From assembly GCA_029959085.1 (NCBI GenBank), contig JARWIR010000093.1, positions 1,736,001 to 1,800,000 on the forward strand: a stretch of 64,000 nt of DNA, read 5' to 3'. Numbering within the stretch: position 1 is the stretch's first letter; the number at the start of each line of letters is the position of its first letter. The position numbers and the translations under genes are program-made. The notes beneath the pieces were generated by a model. It did not search any database, had not been told where the DNA came from, and saw only the letters and a program-made list of their open reading frames with translations. The stretch is from Nemophila menziesii. Its lineage: Eukaryota; Streptophyta; Magnoliopsida; Boraginales; Hydrophyllaceae. This document shows positions 32,061-42,923 of the stretch, piece after piece.

Positions 32061-33919
32061 CTAGTTCTCTCTCCACCACTTCATCGTGGCTTCAATGTCT
32101 TCTCCTTTGAAGCCTTTCAGCTTCACCATATTCTCAATCACTCGGTTTGTAATCTTCTCCTTGATAGCAATTTCAGAAGTAAAGCTTTGGTTAAAGATTC
32201 TATCATTCCTTTCTTCCCAAATTGTATGAATCGCTATGGGTAACAATATTACGGTAAGCTCCTTCTCAATTCTTTTTGTGTTCTTCTTCTCGATCTATTT
32301 GATTATATCTGTCCAATCATTGTTTTGAATCTGAATTTTTGCTTTTATTTTGCAAAAATCCCAAATACGCTTCGTATAAGGGCAAGCCCAGAAAAGATGA
32401 TCCCTATCTTCGCTCTGTAATTTGCAGAACTCACATATAGGGTTTGAGATCATACCCCAACTTAATAATCTCTGTTTAGTTGGGAGTCTATCTAAATTAC
32501 ATAACCAGAGCAGGAATTTGTACTTAGGTAAGGCTTTCGATTTCCAAATTACTTTGTACCAATCATTATTGTTACCCTTCTCTCTGATTTCTTCGTAAAT
32601 TTCTGCAAATTTAAACTTTCCTTTTTTTGTGCAGGTGCAGTGTATAGAGTCCTTATCCTCCGAGATAGTAATGTTTTTGGTGAGGTCAATCATAAATCTC
32701 AATTTAGCCGGCCATTTCCAGTTTTTAATATGAATAAATTTATCTACCTTACTATCAACATAATAACCTGAAGCCATATTACTGCAATTCATCTCATTTA
32801 GTGTTTTGTTACTTGGTAACCAGTAATCACACCATAGTGCAATATCTTTCCCATTACCTATCTTATATTTGAATAACCCTTTAGCCAAGTTCCTGGTTTT
32901 CAAAATCTTCCTCCAGCCCCATGAACAATCAATAGGTATGTTAATTTGCCAGACTGATTTACCCTTGAGATGGTTAAGTTGCAACCACTGAGACCATAAA
33001 GTCTCTTTAGGAAGGCAACAACCCCAAAGTAATTTCAAGGACCATACTTTATTTTGTACTTCCAAGTCCCTAATACCCAAGCCTCCTTCTTTAATAGGTT
33101 TACAAACAGTATTCCAGGAGACTTTTGCACCTCCCTCATAGACACTTTTACCACTCCATAAGAAAGCCATGACTTTACTTTGTAGCATTTTAATAATCTT
33201 CTTAGGTAGAGTAAAAACACTACACCAGTGACTAGCTATACCTCCAAGTACTGATCTGATGAGTTGGACTCTTCCTGCATAGGAAAGATGTCTTGAACTC
33301 CAGTGCTCAATCTTTTTTGTCATTTGGTCCACTAGAGGCTTACAATCATTAAGACTTAGCCTTCCTGTGATAAGAGGAAGACCAAGATATTTCATAGGAA
33401 GAGATCCCCCAGGAATGGTAAGAATGAGTTAACTGCTTCTTTTGTTTTCTCTTTAACTCCCCCATAGTATATATTACTTTTGCTATCACTTATTTTAAGA
33501 CCTGATAGATTATAGAATAAGTTCAAGCCTTTTTAAATCCATTTTGCTGTTTCCACAGTTGGGGTAAAAAACACTAATAGATCATCAGCAAACATCAAGT
33601 GATTGATCTTTAATTTACCATATTTTGGGTGCCAGCTGAAGTTATCCTTTTGTCCCATATGAAAGAATATTTGTGTTAAAACCTCCATACCAATAACAAA
33701 CAGGTAAAGAGAGAGGGGGTCCCCCTTCCTGAGACCCCTCTCACCTCTAAAAAAACCTTGAGGAGCTCCATTAATTATTATAGAGTATGAAGTACTTGTG
33801 AGGCACATGGCTACCCACTTGATAAAGATAGTAGGGTAGCCTAGAGCTTCCATAGTCTTCAATATGAAGTCCCAATCTACTGAGTCATAAGCCTTCATAA
33901 GGTCCAATTTAAGGGTGCA
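32061..33919 (-). pseudogene. LINE ORF2, C-terminal half (reverse transcriptase palm to zf-RVT)
   Basis: Resumes exactly where the nested element broke it: the codons for LKLDLMKAYDSVDWDF follow the broken KRCT end at 42924. Visible motifs are GLRKGDPLSLYLFVIGMEVL, NHLMFADDLLVF (catalytic FADD), HLSYAGRVQLIRSVLGGI, a GGLGIRDLEVQNK segment, and the zf-RVT pattern CEFCKLQSEDRDHLFWAC. It ends in ...EATMKWWREN at 32061. Stops or frameshifts lie near 33532, 33400 and 32294. No RNase H domain follows, unlike the truncated LINE at 23432. It would copy the element's RNA at nicked DNA; inactive here. Confidence 0.88.
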
Positions 33920-35488
33920 TGGTGGTCCTTTGTGTATTCTAAAAATAAATGCGAAAAGTAATTGAACCACAACCGCAAGTGTACGGTTGTCCCAAGTAGT
34001 AATAAGTGATTCTAGGATCGTTCGCAGGGACGGTTTGGTTAACAAGAATGCTTATCAAATAGTAAATGGTTGCACTTAGGAAAGCAAATAAAGATATAAT
34101 GATTGATTTGGATTTTATATTATTTCTAAGTAAATAAAGACTAAATGGTAAATGCAATTAAAAGCTAAGACGCAAGTAAATAAGTGTAAAACGCAAGTAT
34201 GAGAAGATATCACTTGAGAACGCAAGGGATCCTCCGAATTCTATTTCATAACCTATTCTGTTTAAGGGTCAAATTGGTCAATTGACATTGATCGGGATTC
34301 AATAATCCTTGTACCCCCGTCAGGGTGGACTACAAGGCTATTCTAGAGTGTCACTAATCCCGTCAGGGTAAATATGATCCACTTTCGAATGATTGAGCGA
34401 AATTACCTCATTGGCCATAAAATTAACTACACTCGTCAAAGCCAAATAGTTTATATTTCATATTCTGTAATTATTTCTGTACCTAAACCCCCCCGTCAAG
34501 GTGATCCAATCGCCACTAATTGAAATAGCCTAGATTCTAAACCCTATTATTAATTGATCAGGTCAATAATAGTAAATAAGCACAAATTAAAGAAAAATGT
34601 AAAAGACCCAATTCGATTTAATTAACAGAAACCCAAATTCTAACATGAAATTCAATGGAATTGGGATTCACCCATAAAGCATTCTCAAGCACTAATAAAT
34701 GTTTAGCTCATACTAATTAAAACAAAAACTAAATTAAAAGTAAAGGAATTCATATTGTCTTACAAATAAAAGATAAAAGAAACCTAATTTCCGGAATAGG
34801 AATGACTGAGAACGGAGATATAGACCCTCTCCAGCTCTTGCAGCTTCTTCTTTCTTCCTTCTGTTGCTTTTCTCTGATGTTTTTAATTGTAAAGAATGAA
34901 TTGTATGAAAAATAGAAGTCAAGGCCTCCTTTTATAAGTATAAAAACGGATTAGGGCTTGGACCTAATAATAAAACACTAATTAAATGTCCAAGCCCAAA
35001 TTCTAAGCCCAAAATCCCGTAACTGCTGATACACCTTCACTAAAACGGCTTTTCCCGCTTCGTTACAACTCCGATTGACCTGAAATCAGTTGCTAAATTT
35101 CCGTAACTCGATAAGGAATGTTTTCTCTTCAAAGGTAAGCGGCTACATCAGCTCTTAAGCACCTCGAAATCAGCAATCTTTGGCCTGGAAAACAGATTTG
35201 CAGCTCTAAAAACAACTTCTTCGGGATTTCTCTTCAAGTCTTGACTCTATCTCTTGATCTTTGACTCTTCTCTCGGATTCCATTCCTAGCTAATATTCAA
35301 AACCTACAAACTTTTCACTAAAATACACAAGATTACGCGCAAAAGTTTAATAAATTTAAAATACTAAAAATAAAATGGGAATTCCGAATTATTGCATTTT
35401 TAACTCAAAAGTCTATCAAAATATTCAAATAAACATAAAAAATGATGTCTCCTAAGGGTCGAAAATAAGAACAATTAAAGAGACATCA
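33920..35488 (-). repeat. 3' LTR of element B
   Basis: Minus strand TGATGTCTCTT...GGACCACCA. Just inside it lies the purine-rich tract GGTTTGAGTTGGGGGTCT (minus strand, 35489-35506), the likely plus-strand primer. The terminal hairpin pairs 35443-35452 with 35479-35488. Confidence 0.92.
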
Positions 35489-37068
35489 AGACCCCCAACT
35501 CAAACCTTTGTCGTCCCGACAAAGCAAAACAAAACAAAGGGGTAGAAATAAGCGTATAAACAAGTAGAAGCTAACAAATAAACCCTAAAGCAATTCTTAA
35601 GATAAATCTCATATAGCATACTCTAGAAACTAATATACACATACATCTAAAATGCAACATCAAACATAAATAATCTCAATCATAAAATTAAAGTCGCAAT
35701 GCTTGAAGGTTACACTTGTACTCATCTCTGTATGATGGCTATAGGGTGGTCATTAATCCTAAATCGCTTTGAACGCTCCACCTAGTATATTCTCTATCAA
35801 CAGAATCATAAATTCACTATATACTTAGGAATCACGAGGTCTTTATGGTTATAATATTGGCTTAAGGACGGGCGTGGATGTATATTTGGTAAATTTGAAG
35901 TGAGCTTTTGGCTCTCTCCTCACTTACCATCAACAATGTCCTCGAGCTTGATTTAACGCTCAAAAGATGTTCTCACTCACCCATATACGCAACAATTTAT
36001 CGTCCCATGTCTACCCACTATAAACAAGATGATTTTCAGAAATATTCCACTTTGCTGGATGTTTTATTCATTCATATTATTTTTTTTGTTTTTTTTGTAC
36101 AGACGCAAACCGGGTTCCCGGTTTTGACGAAACCGGGTTCCCGGTTTCTACTGTATGATTTTTCGAAATTTTTCATTTTTTCTTTCTTTTTCATTTTTTT
36201 TTCTTCATTCCCGGCAAAGGGTTACAAGTATTTATCATCTACAATTGTGCTACAATACAAAGCACATCAATCCCTACCCATTTAATTTCCCATAAGTGGT
36301 CCCACCACCCCAAACTCAAGCTCGAGACATGTGTCAGGATTGTGATTCAAGTGCGGGTCATATGGTCATGCCTAATAATCTAAGGGATAATGGCTTATAT
36401 CGTGGCTACAAAGAAAAGGCTGAAGGCTCGAAGTGGGCTAAGACGGATAATAATTAACACAAGGGATAGAAGGCTAAAAAGGCACAAATGGCCAACAAAG
36501 AACTGCCCCTATCATTTTCCTAAGTACATAGCTTGTCTTTAGTTCATATATAGGTGGGTTCTCTACTAATTAGGATTTCACGTTCTACACACCAAACATA
36601 TTCCTTAAGTACAAGTTTACTTCATTTGCATTGTTCATTAATTTTTCCTATTAATTACCTATGTTGGCATGCAATTCTAAATGCGTTTTATATCAATCCC
36701 TAAAGTCCACTATTTACTATCATAGATTTACCAAAAGTATGCTTAAAGGGACATTTAGAATCTTCTACAGTCAAACACAACTCCAAAAATTATTTTATTG
36801 AAAGCAAATAAAACACATAACACATAAAAACTGGGATGAGGCAACGAACCCCACCCCAAACTCAAAAAGGAGTCGTGTCCCCACGACTCGATAAGACTCA
36901 ATAAAGCAATTAAACTAATATACACTAAATGAGAAGGATTAGAAAACGTATCTGAACCAGCGCGTGGCTGGTTTTCGGTGTTGCGTCCATGAACTTTATA
37001 TCGCGTCTAGACATCGTAAGTTGTGCTTTGAACAAATAAAGTTCAACTTGTTTGTAACGTTTCCCAAA
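35489..37068 (-). other. 3' noncoding region of element B
   Basis: Lies between the accessory ORF and the 3' LTR. Segments near 36300-36380 and 36835-36900 match the corresponding 3' regions of A and D, including an inverted repeat GAGTCGTG...CACGACTC. Two copies of the palindrome AAACCGGGTTCCCGGTTT sit at about 36107-36124 and 36130-36147, related to the island at 37690. A short open frame at 35908-36285 has no domain. Confidence 0.6.
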
Positions 37069-37350
37069 TTAGCGCACCTCGTATCCTGATTCTCTTCCAC
37101 ACCTTGATTTTCGATTCCAACTCATCATTGGATCATTTTCTTCCTCACTTTCAGGTTCCTCAATCACTTTTCTCTTCTTAGGATTAGCTTTAATTTTAAC
37201 CTCTTCAGTCTTGTGTTTGCAACGCGAATTAGGAATCTCAATAGCTTGTTCTTGAACAGTACCAAAAGTGTTTTTGTTTCTTGGAGAATTCCTTCGATAA
37301 GTACACATGAAAACGGTTCTGATAGGCATCTCTTTCCACCCCAAACTCAA
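37069..37350 (-). CDS. Small accessory ORF of element B
   Basis: 93 aa, basic and Lys/Glu-rich, with a possible nuclear signal (PKKRKV) and ESEEEND. Its place, after the GC island and before the 3' noncoding region, is the same as that of the 154-aa ORF at 52263 in element D, and the N-terminal parts can be loosely aligned (Y-x-R...KN-x-x-F...E). Function unknown. Athila elements often carry an extra ORF after pol, but I cannot show it is envelope-like: no signal peptide or membrane segment is visible. Confidence 0.4.
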   Translation of the reverse strand: MSLGWKEMPIRTVFMCTYRRNSPRNKNTFGTVQEQAIEIPNSRCKHKTEEVKIKANPKKRKVIEEPESEEENDPMMSWNRKSRCGRESGYEVR

Positions 37351-37689
37351 AACTTCAAATAGTGAGAAGCTAAGGCTTAGAACTTTGATGTTTTGAGGCT
37401 TAAGACGTGAAGATTATGGTGGAATATGAGATGGGTAAAGGCTAATTGATGTGGGGGAAGAGAGAATTGGATTTAATTTAAAGAAGAACTTGGATGAAGA
37501 ACAATTGACTAAAATGGGAATTCCATGGTGATAGGAGATGAATTGAGTGTATGTTATTGTGGTGAAAGAGGGTAGGATTTGATGATTGTGTGGTTGTAGA
37601 TGATGATTTTCAGGAATTTCTGGGTTTTGGGAGTGTTTTTGGAGGCTCGTTTGAAGAAAGAGGTAAAAATCTAGGGCTAAAAAGCTGAA

Positions 37690-38190
37690 AATCGACCTGT
37701 CACAGAAGAAACCGGGTTCCCGCATTTGCAAATGCGGGTACCCGGTTTCGCATCGCTGTGTCGGCGCGAAAAAATAATTTTTTTTTGGCGTCTGATGCAA
37801 TAAATGACGCAATATTTTTTTTAATATATATATATACCTCAAAACGCTGGACCCAAGACGCTGGGTCAGAGAAATGTCCTTCGAAACCGGGTTCCCGCAT
37901 TTGCAAATGCGGGTACCCGGATTTTCGTCGATGGCGCGAGCCAAGACGCACCAAAACGCAACCTCCCAAGACGCCGCGTCAGAGAATTTGGAAAATTACA
38001 GCTCCGAAACCGGGTACCCGCATTTGCGAATGCGGGAACCCAGTTTGCGTCGATGGCGCGAATCAAAACGCAGCAAAACGCAGTGGTGACGCAGCAAAAC
38101 GCGGGACCCAAGACGCTGGGTCGGAAAGTTGGAATTTTTAGCTTTCGAAACTGGGTACCCGCATTTGCGAATGCGGGTACCCGGTTTGCC
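37690..38190. repeat. GC-rich palindromic tandem island of element B
   Basis: Four near-perfect 40-bp palindromes, each built as GAAACCGGGTTCCCGCATTT then GCAAATGCGGG-TACCCGGTTTC, lie at about 37708, 37883, 38005 and 38146. The spacers repeat the phrases GATGGCGCGA and ACCCAAGACGCTGGGTC. Chance ORFs on both strands (37414-38205) come from this array and are not genes. Confidence 0.85.
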
Positions 38191-38418
38191 CCTGGAACAC
38201 CACAAATTTTTCCTCTATTTTCGCCCTTTCGACCCCAAACTCATGACCTTTTTATCCCTGAAATCATCAAAAGCAACTACCTTCCTCGTTTCTTACTAAT
38301 AAACACCAAATTAACGAAAATCAAACGAATTTAAACTACGAAAAAATAAAAACTTAAACTAATATACAAAAGCTGGCTTTTGTTTAACGTCGTTAAGCTC
38401 GACGGGTTACCTCGTTCT

Positions 38419-38700
38419 TTAGTCATTAACATAACCTCCCCAGCAATGAGTGAGGTTGTCAATATTTGCAACTCGAAATTTGCATCCCTTAGCTTTTATG
38501 CCCACTAGTTTATCTGAGATATTCTTCGTGACCATGAATGGTCCTAGCCAAGAACTTTTCGATTCACGTACCTTTGGAGGGGGATTTGGTTTCTTTATAG
38601 CTACTTCTTCACCTACTTTGAACCCCTTTTTCTTTCTTTCTTTCTTTCTTAGGTTCTTTCGGAACCTTCGTGGCACGTGCTTTCTCTTTCTTCTTCGCAT
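38419..38700 (-). CDS. Orphan integrase C-terminal (GPF) module of element B
   Basis: After an Arg/Lys-rich start the frame reads GFKVGEEVAIKKPNPPP, SSWLGPFMVTK and FRVANIDNLTHCWGGYV. The module aligns with the true integrase end of element D and with the C-terminus of the element A ORF, sharing LTHCW-x-GY only with A. It overlaps the end of the protease ORF (38609) in another frame; a one-base slip in the AAGA-rich stretch near 38635-38660 probably broke a single gag-pro-GPF frame. No integrase finger or catalytic core precedes it. Confidence 0.7.
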   Translation of the reverse strand: MRRRKRKHVPRRFRKNLRKKERKKKGFKVGEEVAIKKPNPPPKVRESKSSWLGPFMVTKNISDKLVGIKAKGCKFRVANIDNLTHCWGGYVND

Positions 38701-39460
38701 GATTGAGTTGTGGATTTTTTGGGTATGGAGGAGCTTTAATTGGTGGGTTCTTTCGTAGCTCTTTCTCCTCCATTCCTAAAGTGTCCACGACATTAATTGG
38801 CTCTTTTCTTACCGGTTCCATTACATCTATACGAAAACATTCTTCCTTGGAATCCGGAAACTTCATAGGTCTAAACACATTAAACTTCATTTCCTCGTCT
38901 TGGATTCTCATAATCATTTCTCCGTTCTCTACATCAATCAAGGTACGCCCCGTGGCTAGGAATGGTCTTCCCAAAATGATGGGGACATTCCTATCCGCGT
39001 CGTAATCAAGTATAACGAAATCAGCGGGAAAAATTAACGTACCTGCCTTAACGAGGACATCTTCGATTCGGCCTTCCGGATGGGCAAGAGATCGATGCGC
39101 CATTTGCAAGACCATAGAAGTGGGTCTTGCTTCGATATTAAGCTTATCAAAGATCGATTTGGGCATAAGATTGATGCTTGCACCCAAATCACATAGTGCC
39201 TTACCTTTCCATTCTTCTCCAATCGAGATCGGAATTGTGAAACTCCCAGGATCAACTAACTTTGGAGGTAACTTACTTTGACAAATGGCACTACATTCTT
39301 CAGGTAAGCCAATCATCTCATTATCACAATACGGCCTTTTGTTAGTGAGGGCTCTTTTCAGAAACTTAGCATGCTTGGGTACATCTCGAATAGCTTCTAG
39401 CAACGGAATATTTATGCTAAGACCTCTTACCTTGTTAAAGAATTTTTGGTAATCAGCCAT
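38609..39460 (-). pseudogene. Element B aspartic protease region
   Basis: Starts at MADYQKFFNKVRGLSI and holds the Athila-type protease: LPPKLVDPGSFTIPISIG, the catalytic ALCDLGASINLMPKS, and VPIILGRPFLATGRTLIDV with the flap-to-helix segment. A proline- and lysine-rich linker follows, where an autonomous element would continue into reverse transcriptase. Here it runs into the GPF module instead. Upstream it is separated from gag by a frameshift near 39512. The active-site residues look intact. Confidence 0.8.
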
Positions 39461-39510
39461 ATCACCCTTCTTTTGAACTCGCGATGGAAATGGTGGAGGT
39501 GGACGATTGA

Positions 39511-40215
39511 TTATAATATCATTTTCTTTTTTGGAATCTCAATGGACCCCTCCACTTCTTCAACTTCCACTTCTTTCTCTTTACTAACCTTATCCTTTTC
39601 TTTTCTAACTTCTTTTTCTTTCATAACTGGAAAAGGAGGCGGAGGAAGGTTCTTACCACTTCTGAGAGTAATAGCTTTACAATCTTCGATTTGAATTGGA
39701 TTCTCAGTATCGCTAGGGAGTTGCCCTTGTGGACTTTGATTCAGTTGTTTATTAATTTGATTTATCTGATTCTGTAATAACTTCATGTTTGCATCAGATG
39801 CTTGTTGACGTTCCATAGCTTGTGTCTGAAGAGCAATCAAACTTTCAATGGTTTTCTGAAGGGTAATTACTCCTTCTTGCGGATGGGCAGGTAAGGCTTT
39901 TTGGTTCATTGTTTCATCGTAAGTGTCTTGAGGAGTTTGTCTTTGAACATAATTTTGATTCTGTCCTCCTTGATAATTGTTGTGTGGTCTTGGATTGTAG
40001 TTGTTACCTTGGAGATGTGGCTGATACGCATATGTAGGATTGGCTGCCCCATTAGGATTTGAGTATTGAAACCCAGGATGGTTTCTGTTAGGCTGATATC
40101 CATTACCACTCGAATTAAAGTTACCTCTGTTGGAGACAAACATCACGGACTCTTGATTATTCTGACAATTCTCCCAACTATGATCATTAACACCGCAATA
40201 CTCACATCCATACAC
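39511..40215 (-). pseudogene. Element B gag, C-terminal half with zinc knuckle
   Basis: An intact CCHC knuckle (CEYCGVNDHSWENC) is followed by an Asn/Gln/Tyr-rich region (NRNHPGFQYSNPNGAANP) and the linker SGKNLPPPPFPVMKEKE. It is separated from the N-terminal half by one in-frame TAA (about 40259). Gag packages the element RNA into particles; the knuckle binds nucleic acid. Confidence 0.8.
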
Positions 40216-40257
40216 CTCTTGTGCAACCTTTACCTCACCTCTTTTATTCGAAAAACC

Positions 40258-41220
40258 TTATTTCACGGCTAAAGTGAGTTGTCTCAATTGTTGTTCTAGT
40301 GTGGTTTGAATCTTGGTCTCTAAGGATTTGAACTTTTCTTCAATATTGACATTATTAACTCCTCCTCTAACTAGTGTTCTTACGGTATTCCACCCAACTT
40401 CATTCTTTACTGTTCTTTCCAAGATGATTTTTGCATGAACGGGTTGAACTTGAAGGAATCCCGCACCACATAGCAAATCCAATTTTTCTCTTGAAGTCCC
40501 ATCAAGGCCTTTGTAAAAGATTTTTAGCTGTTGTTGTTCTGTAAAGCCATGATCGGGAACTCTTCGTAAACACATCTGAAATCTTGTCCAGCTTTTACCC
40601 AAAGTTTCATCATATTCTTGACGGAAATGTGTTAATTCAAGTTGATCATCTAACCTCATGTTACTTGGATAATACCTCTCAAAGAAAGCAGTTTCTAATT
40701 GGTCCCAATTTGTTATCTTCGTAGGATCTTGCGTATCGTGCCATTCACTCGCTCCATCTATAAGGAAAAATCGAAACACAGCATAGTACATATGTTCTTT
40801 TGAAACTCCTTGTGTGATGTAAGAATCACATATCTGTTTGAATTTCTGTACTGCTCGGATAGGATCTTCTCCAACTCTACCACGAAAATTTCCAAAGTTT
40901 TGGAATTGAGCTAACATACCCGAATCTGGACGAAACCTTGGAACATCTATATTTTGAGCACCTACTCCTAGAGCAGGAGCACGAAAAGGAACTTCTTCCA
41001 GACCATTAACAAACCAAGGATCTTGATTAATCACTATCTGAGCTTGTCCGTTATTGTTTTGTTGATTCTGAATATTAATGTTCTCCATTCTGTTAATTAA
41101 TTCTTCTACTTCGAAGGCTTCTTGTTCTTTCCTTCTCTTGTTAGCAAGTCTGATTAATGATTCTGGATTATTAAGGATCGGAGGTGTTGGCTCTAGATCC
41201 TTGAAGAGTCTTCTTCGCAT
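40258..41220 (-). pseudogene. Element B gag, N-terminal half
   Basis: 320 aa from MRRRLFKDLEPTPPILNN. The retrotransposon gag domain covers about residues 105-260: VQKFKQICDSY, FRFFLIDGASEWHDTQ, TNWDQLETAFFERYYP, ETLGKSWTRFQMCLRRVPDH and LKIFYKGLDG. The first 45 bases upstream align with the leader before the unrelated ORF of element A. It ends at a TAA that replaces a sense codon; reading would continue into the zinc-knuckle half. Confidence 0.85.
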
Positions 41221-41330
41221 ACACCAAACCTAAAAACCTGAGAAAAATGAACAAACAAAAGCGTAAAACTGATAAAATAAAATAAATGCAACTATCACTA
41301 AAGGATAAACACCGTGGTCACACGCTACCG

Positions 41331-41348
41331 TCCCCGGCAGCGGCGCCA
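41331..41348 (-). other. Primer-binding site of element B (tRNA-Asp)
   Basis: Identical to the site in element A, and six bases inside the LTR end at 41355. Confidence 0.85.
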
Positions 41349-41354
41349 AAAACT

Positions 41355-42923
41355 TGGTGGTCCTTTGTGTGTTCTAAAAATAAATGCGAAAAGTAATTGA
41401 ACCACAACCGCAAGTGTACGATTGTCCCAAGTAGTAATAAGTGATTCTAGGATCGTTCGCAGGGACGGTTTGGTTAACTACAATGCTTATCAAATAGTAA
41501 ATGGTTGCACTTAGGAAATCAAATAAAGATATAATGATTGATTTGGTTTTTATATTGTTTCTAAGTAAATAAAGACTAAATGGTAAATGCAATTAAAAGC
41601 TAAGACACAAGTAAATAAGTGTAAAACGCAAGTATGAGAAGATAGCACTTGAGAACGCAAGGGATCCTCCGAATTCTATTTCATAACCTATTCTGTTTAA
41701 GGGTCAAATTGGTCAATTGACATTGGTCGGGATTCAATAATCCTTGTACCCCCGTCAGGGTGGACTACAAGGCTATTCTAGAGTGTCACTAATCCCGTCA
41801 GGGTAAATATGATCCACTTTCGAATGATTAAGCTATATTACCTCATTGGCCATAAAATTAACTACGCTCATCAAAGTCAAATAGTTTATATTTTATATTC
41901 TGTAATTATTTCTGTACCTAAACCCCCCGTCAAGGTGATCCAATCGCCACTAATTGGAATAGCCTAGATACTAAACCCTATTATTAATTGATCAGGTCAA
42001 TAATAGTAAATAAGCACAAATTAAAGAAAAATGTAAAAGACCCAATTCGATTTAATTAACAGAAACCTAAATTCAGGACATGAAATTCAATGGAATTGGG
42101 ATTCACCCATAAAGCATTCTTAAGCACTAATAAATGTTTAGCTCATACTAATTAAAAAAAAAAACTAAATTAAAAGTAAAGGAATTCATATTGTCTTACA
42201 AATAAAAGATAAAAGAAACCTAATTTCCGGAATAGGAATGACTGAGAACGGAGATATAGACCCTCTCCCGCTCTTGCAGCTTCTTCTTTCTTCCTTCTGT
42301 TACTTTTCTCTGATGTTTTTAATTGTAAAGAATGAATTGTATGAAAAATAGAAGTCAAGGCCTCCTTTTATAAGTAGAAAAACGGATTAGGGCTTGGACC
42401 TAATAATAAAACACTAATTAAATGTCCAAGCCCAAATTATAAGCCCAAAATCCCGTAACTGCTGATACACCTTCACTAAAACGGCTTTTCCCGCTTCGTT
42501 ACAACTCCGATTGACCTGAAATCAGTTGCTAAATTTGCGTAACTCGATAAGGAATGTTTTCTCTTCAAAGGTCAGCGGCTAAATCAGCTCTTAAGCACCT
42601 CGAAATCAGCAATCTTTGGCCTGGAAAACAGATTTGCAGCTCTAAATACAACTTCTTCGGGATTTCTCTTCAAGTCTTGACTCTATCTCTTGATCTTTGA
42701 CTCTTCTCTCGGATTCCATTCCTAGCTAATATTCAAAACCTACAAACTTTTCACTAAAATACACAAGATTACGAGCAAAAGTTTAATAAATTAAAAATAC
42801 TAAAAATAAAATGGGAATTCCGAATGATTGCATTTTTAACTCAAAAGTCTATCAAAATATTCAAATAAACATAAAAAATGATGTCTCTAAGGGTCGAAAA
42901 TAAGAACAATTAAGGAGACATCA
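41355..42923 (-). repeat. 5' LTR of element B
   Basis: 1,569 bp, TG...CA on the minus strand. It carries the four spaced CCCGTCAGGG-like motifs at about 41752, 41792, 41868 (degenerate) and 41923, in the same layout as the other LTRs. Confidence 0.92.

Larger units (their letters stand above)
33920..42923 (-). mobile_element. Complete non-autonomous Athila-like element 'B' (gag-pro + GPF module)
   Basis: A 9,004-bp insertion into LINE ORF2 flanked by GTGCA at 33915-33919 and 42924-42928. Both LTRs are 1,569 bp and similar, with scattered differences visible by eye. On the minus strand: 5' LTR, PBS, gag (two ORFs around a stop), protease, an orphan integrase C-terminal module, a palindromic GC island, a small accessory ORF, noncoding 3' region, polypurine tract and 3' LTR. 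No reverse transcriptase, RNase H or integrase catalytic core exists in the 5.9-kb interior, so it must depend on another element. The architecture corresponds to what is called a TR-GAG element. Confidence 0.9.

Noticed and set aside
37069..37350. Idea that the accessory ORFs of B and D are envelope-like proteins
   Set aside because: No signal peptide, membrane segment or Cys pattern is visible; only the position fits.
37350..37690. TATA box before the element B accessory ORF
   Set aside because: Unlike A and D, no TATAAA-like sequence is present in the equivalent stretch.
37690..38190. Regular repeat-spacer pattern reminiscent of a CRISPR array
   Set aside because: Plant nuclear context, only four palindromic units, spacers related to each other, unequal spacing, and no cas genes.
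37414..38334. Several ORFs on both strands with repeated RICKCG / HLQMR phrases
   Set aside because: The phrases are read from the 40-bp palindromes of the element B island in different frames.
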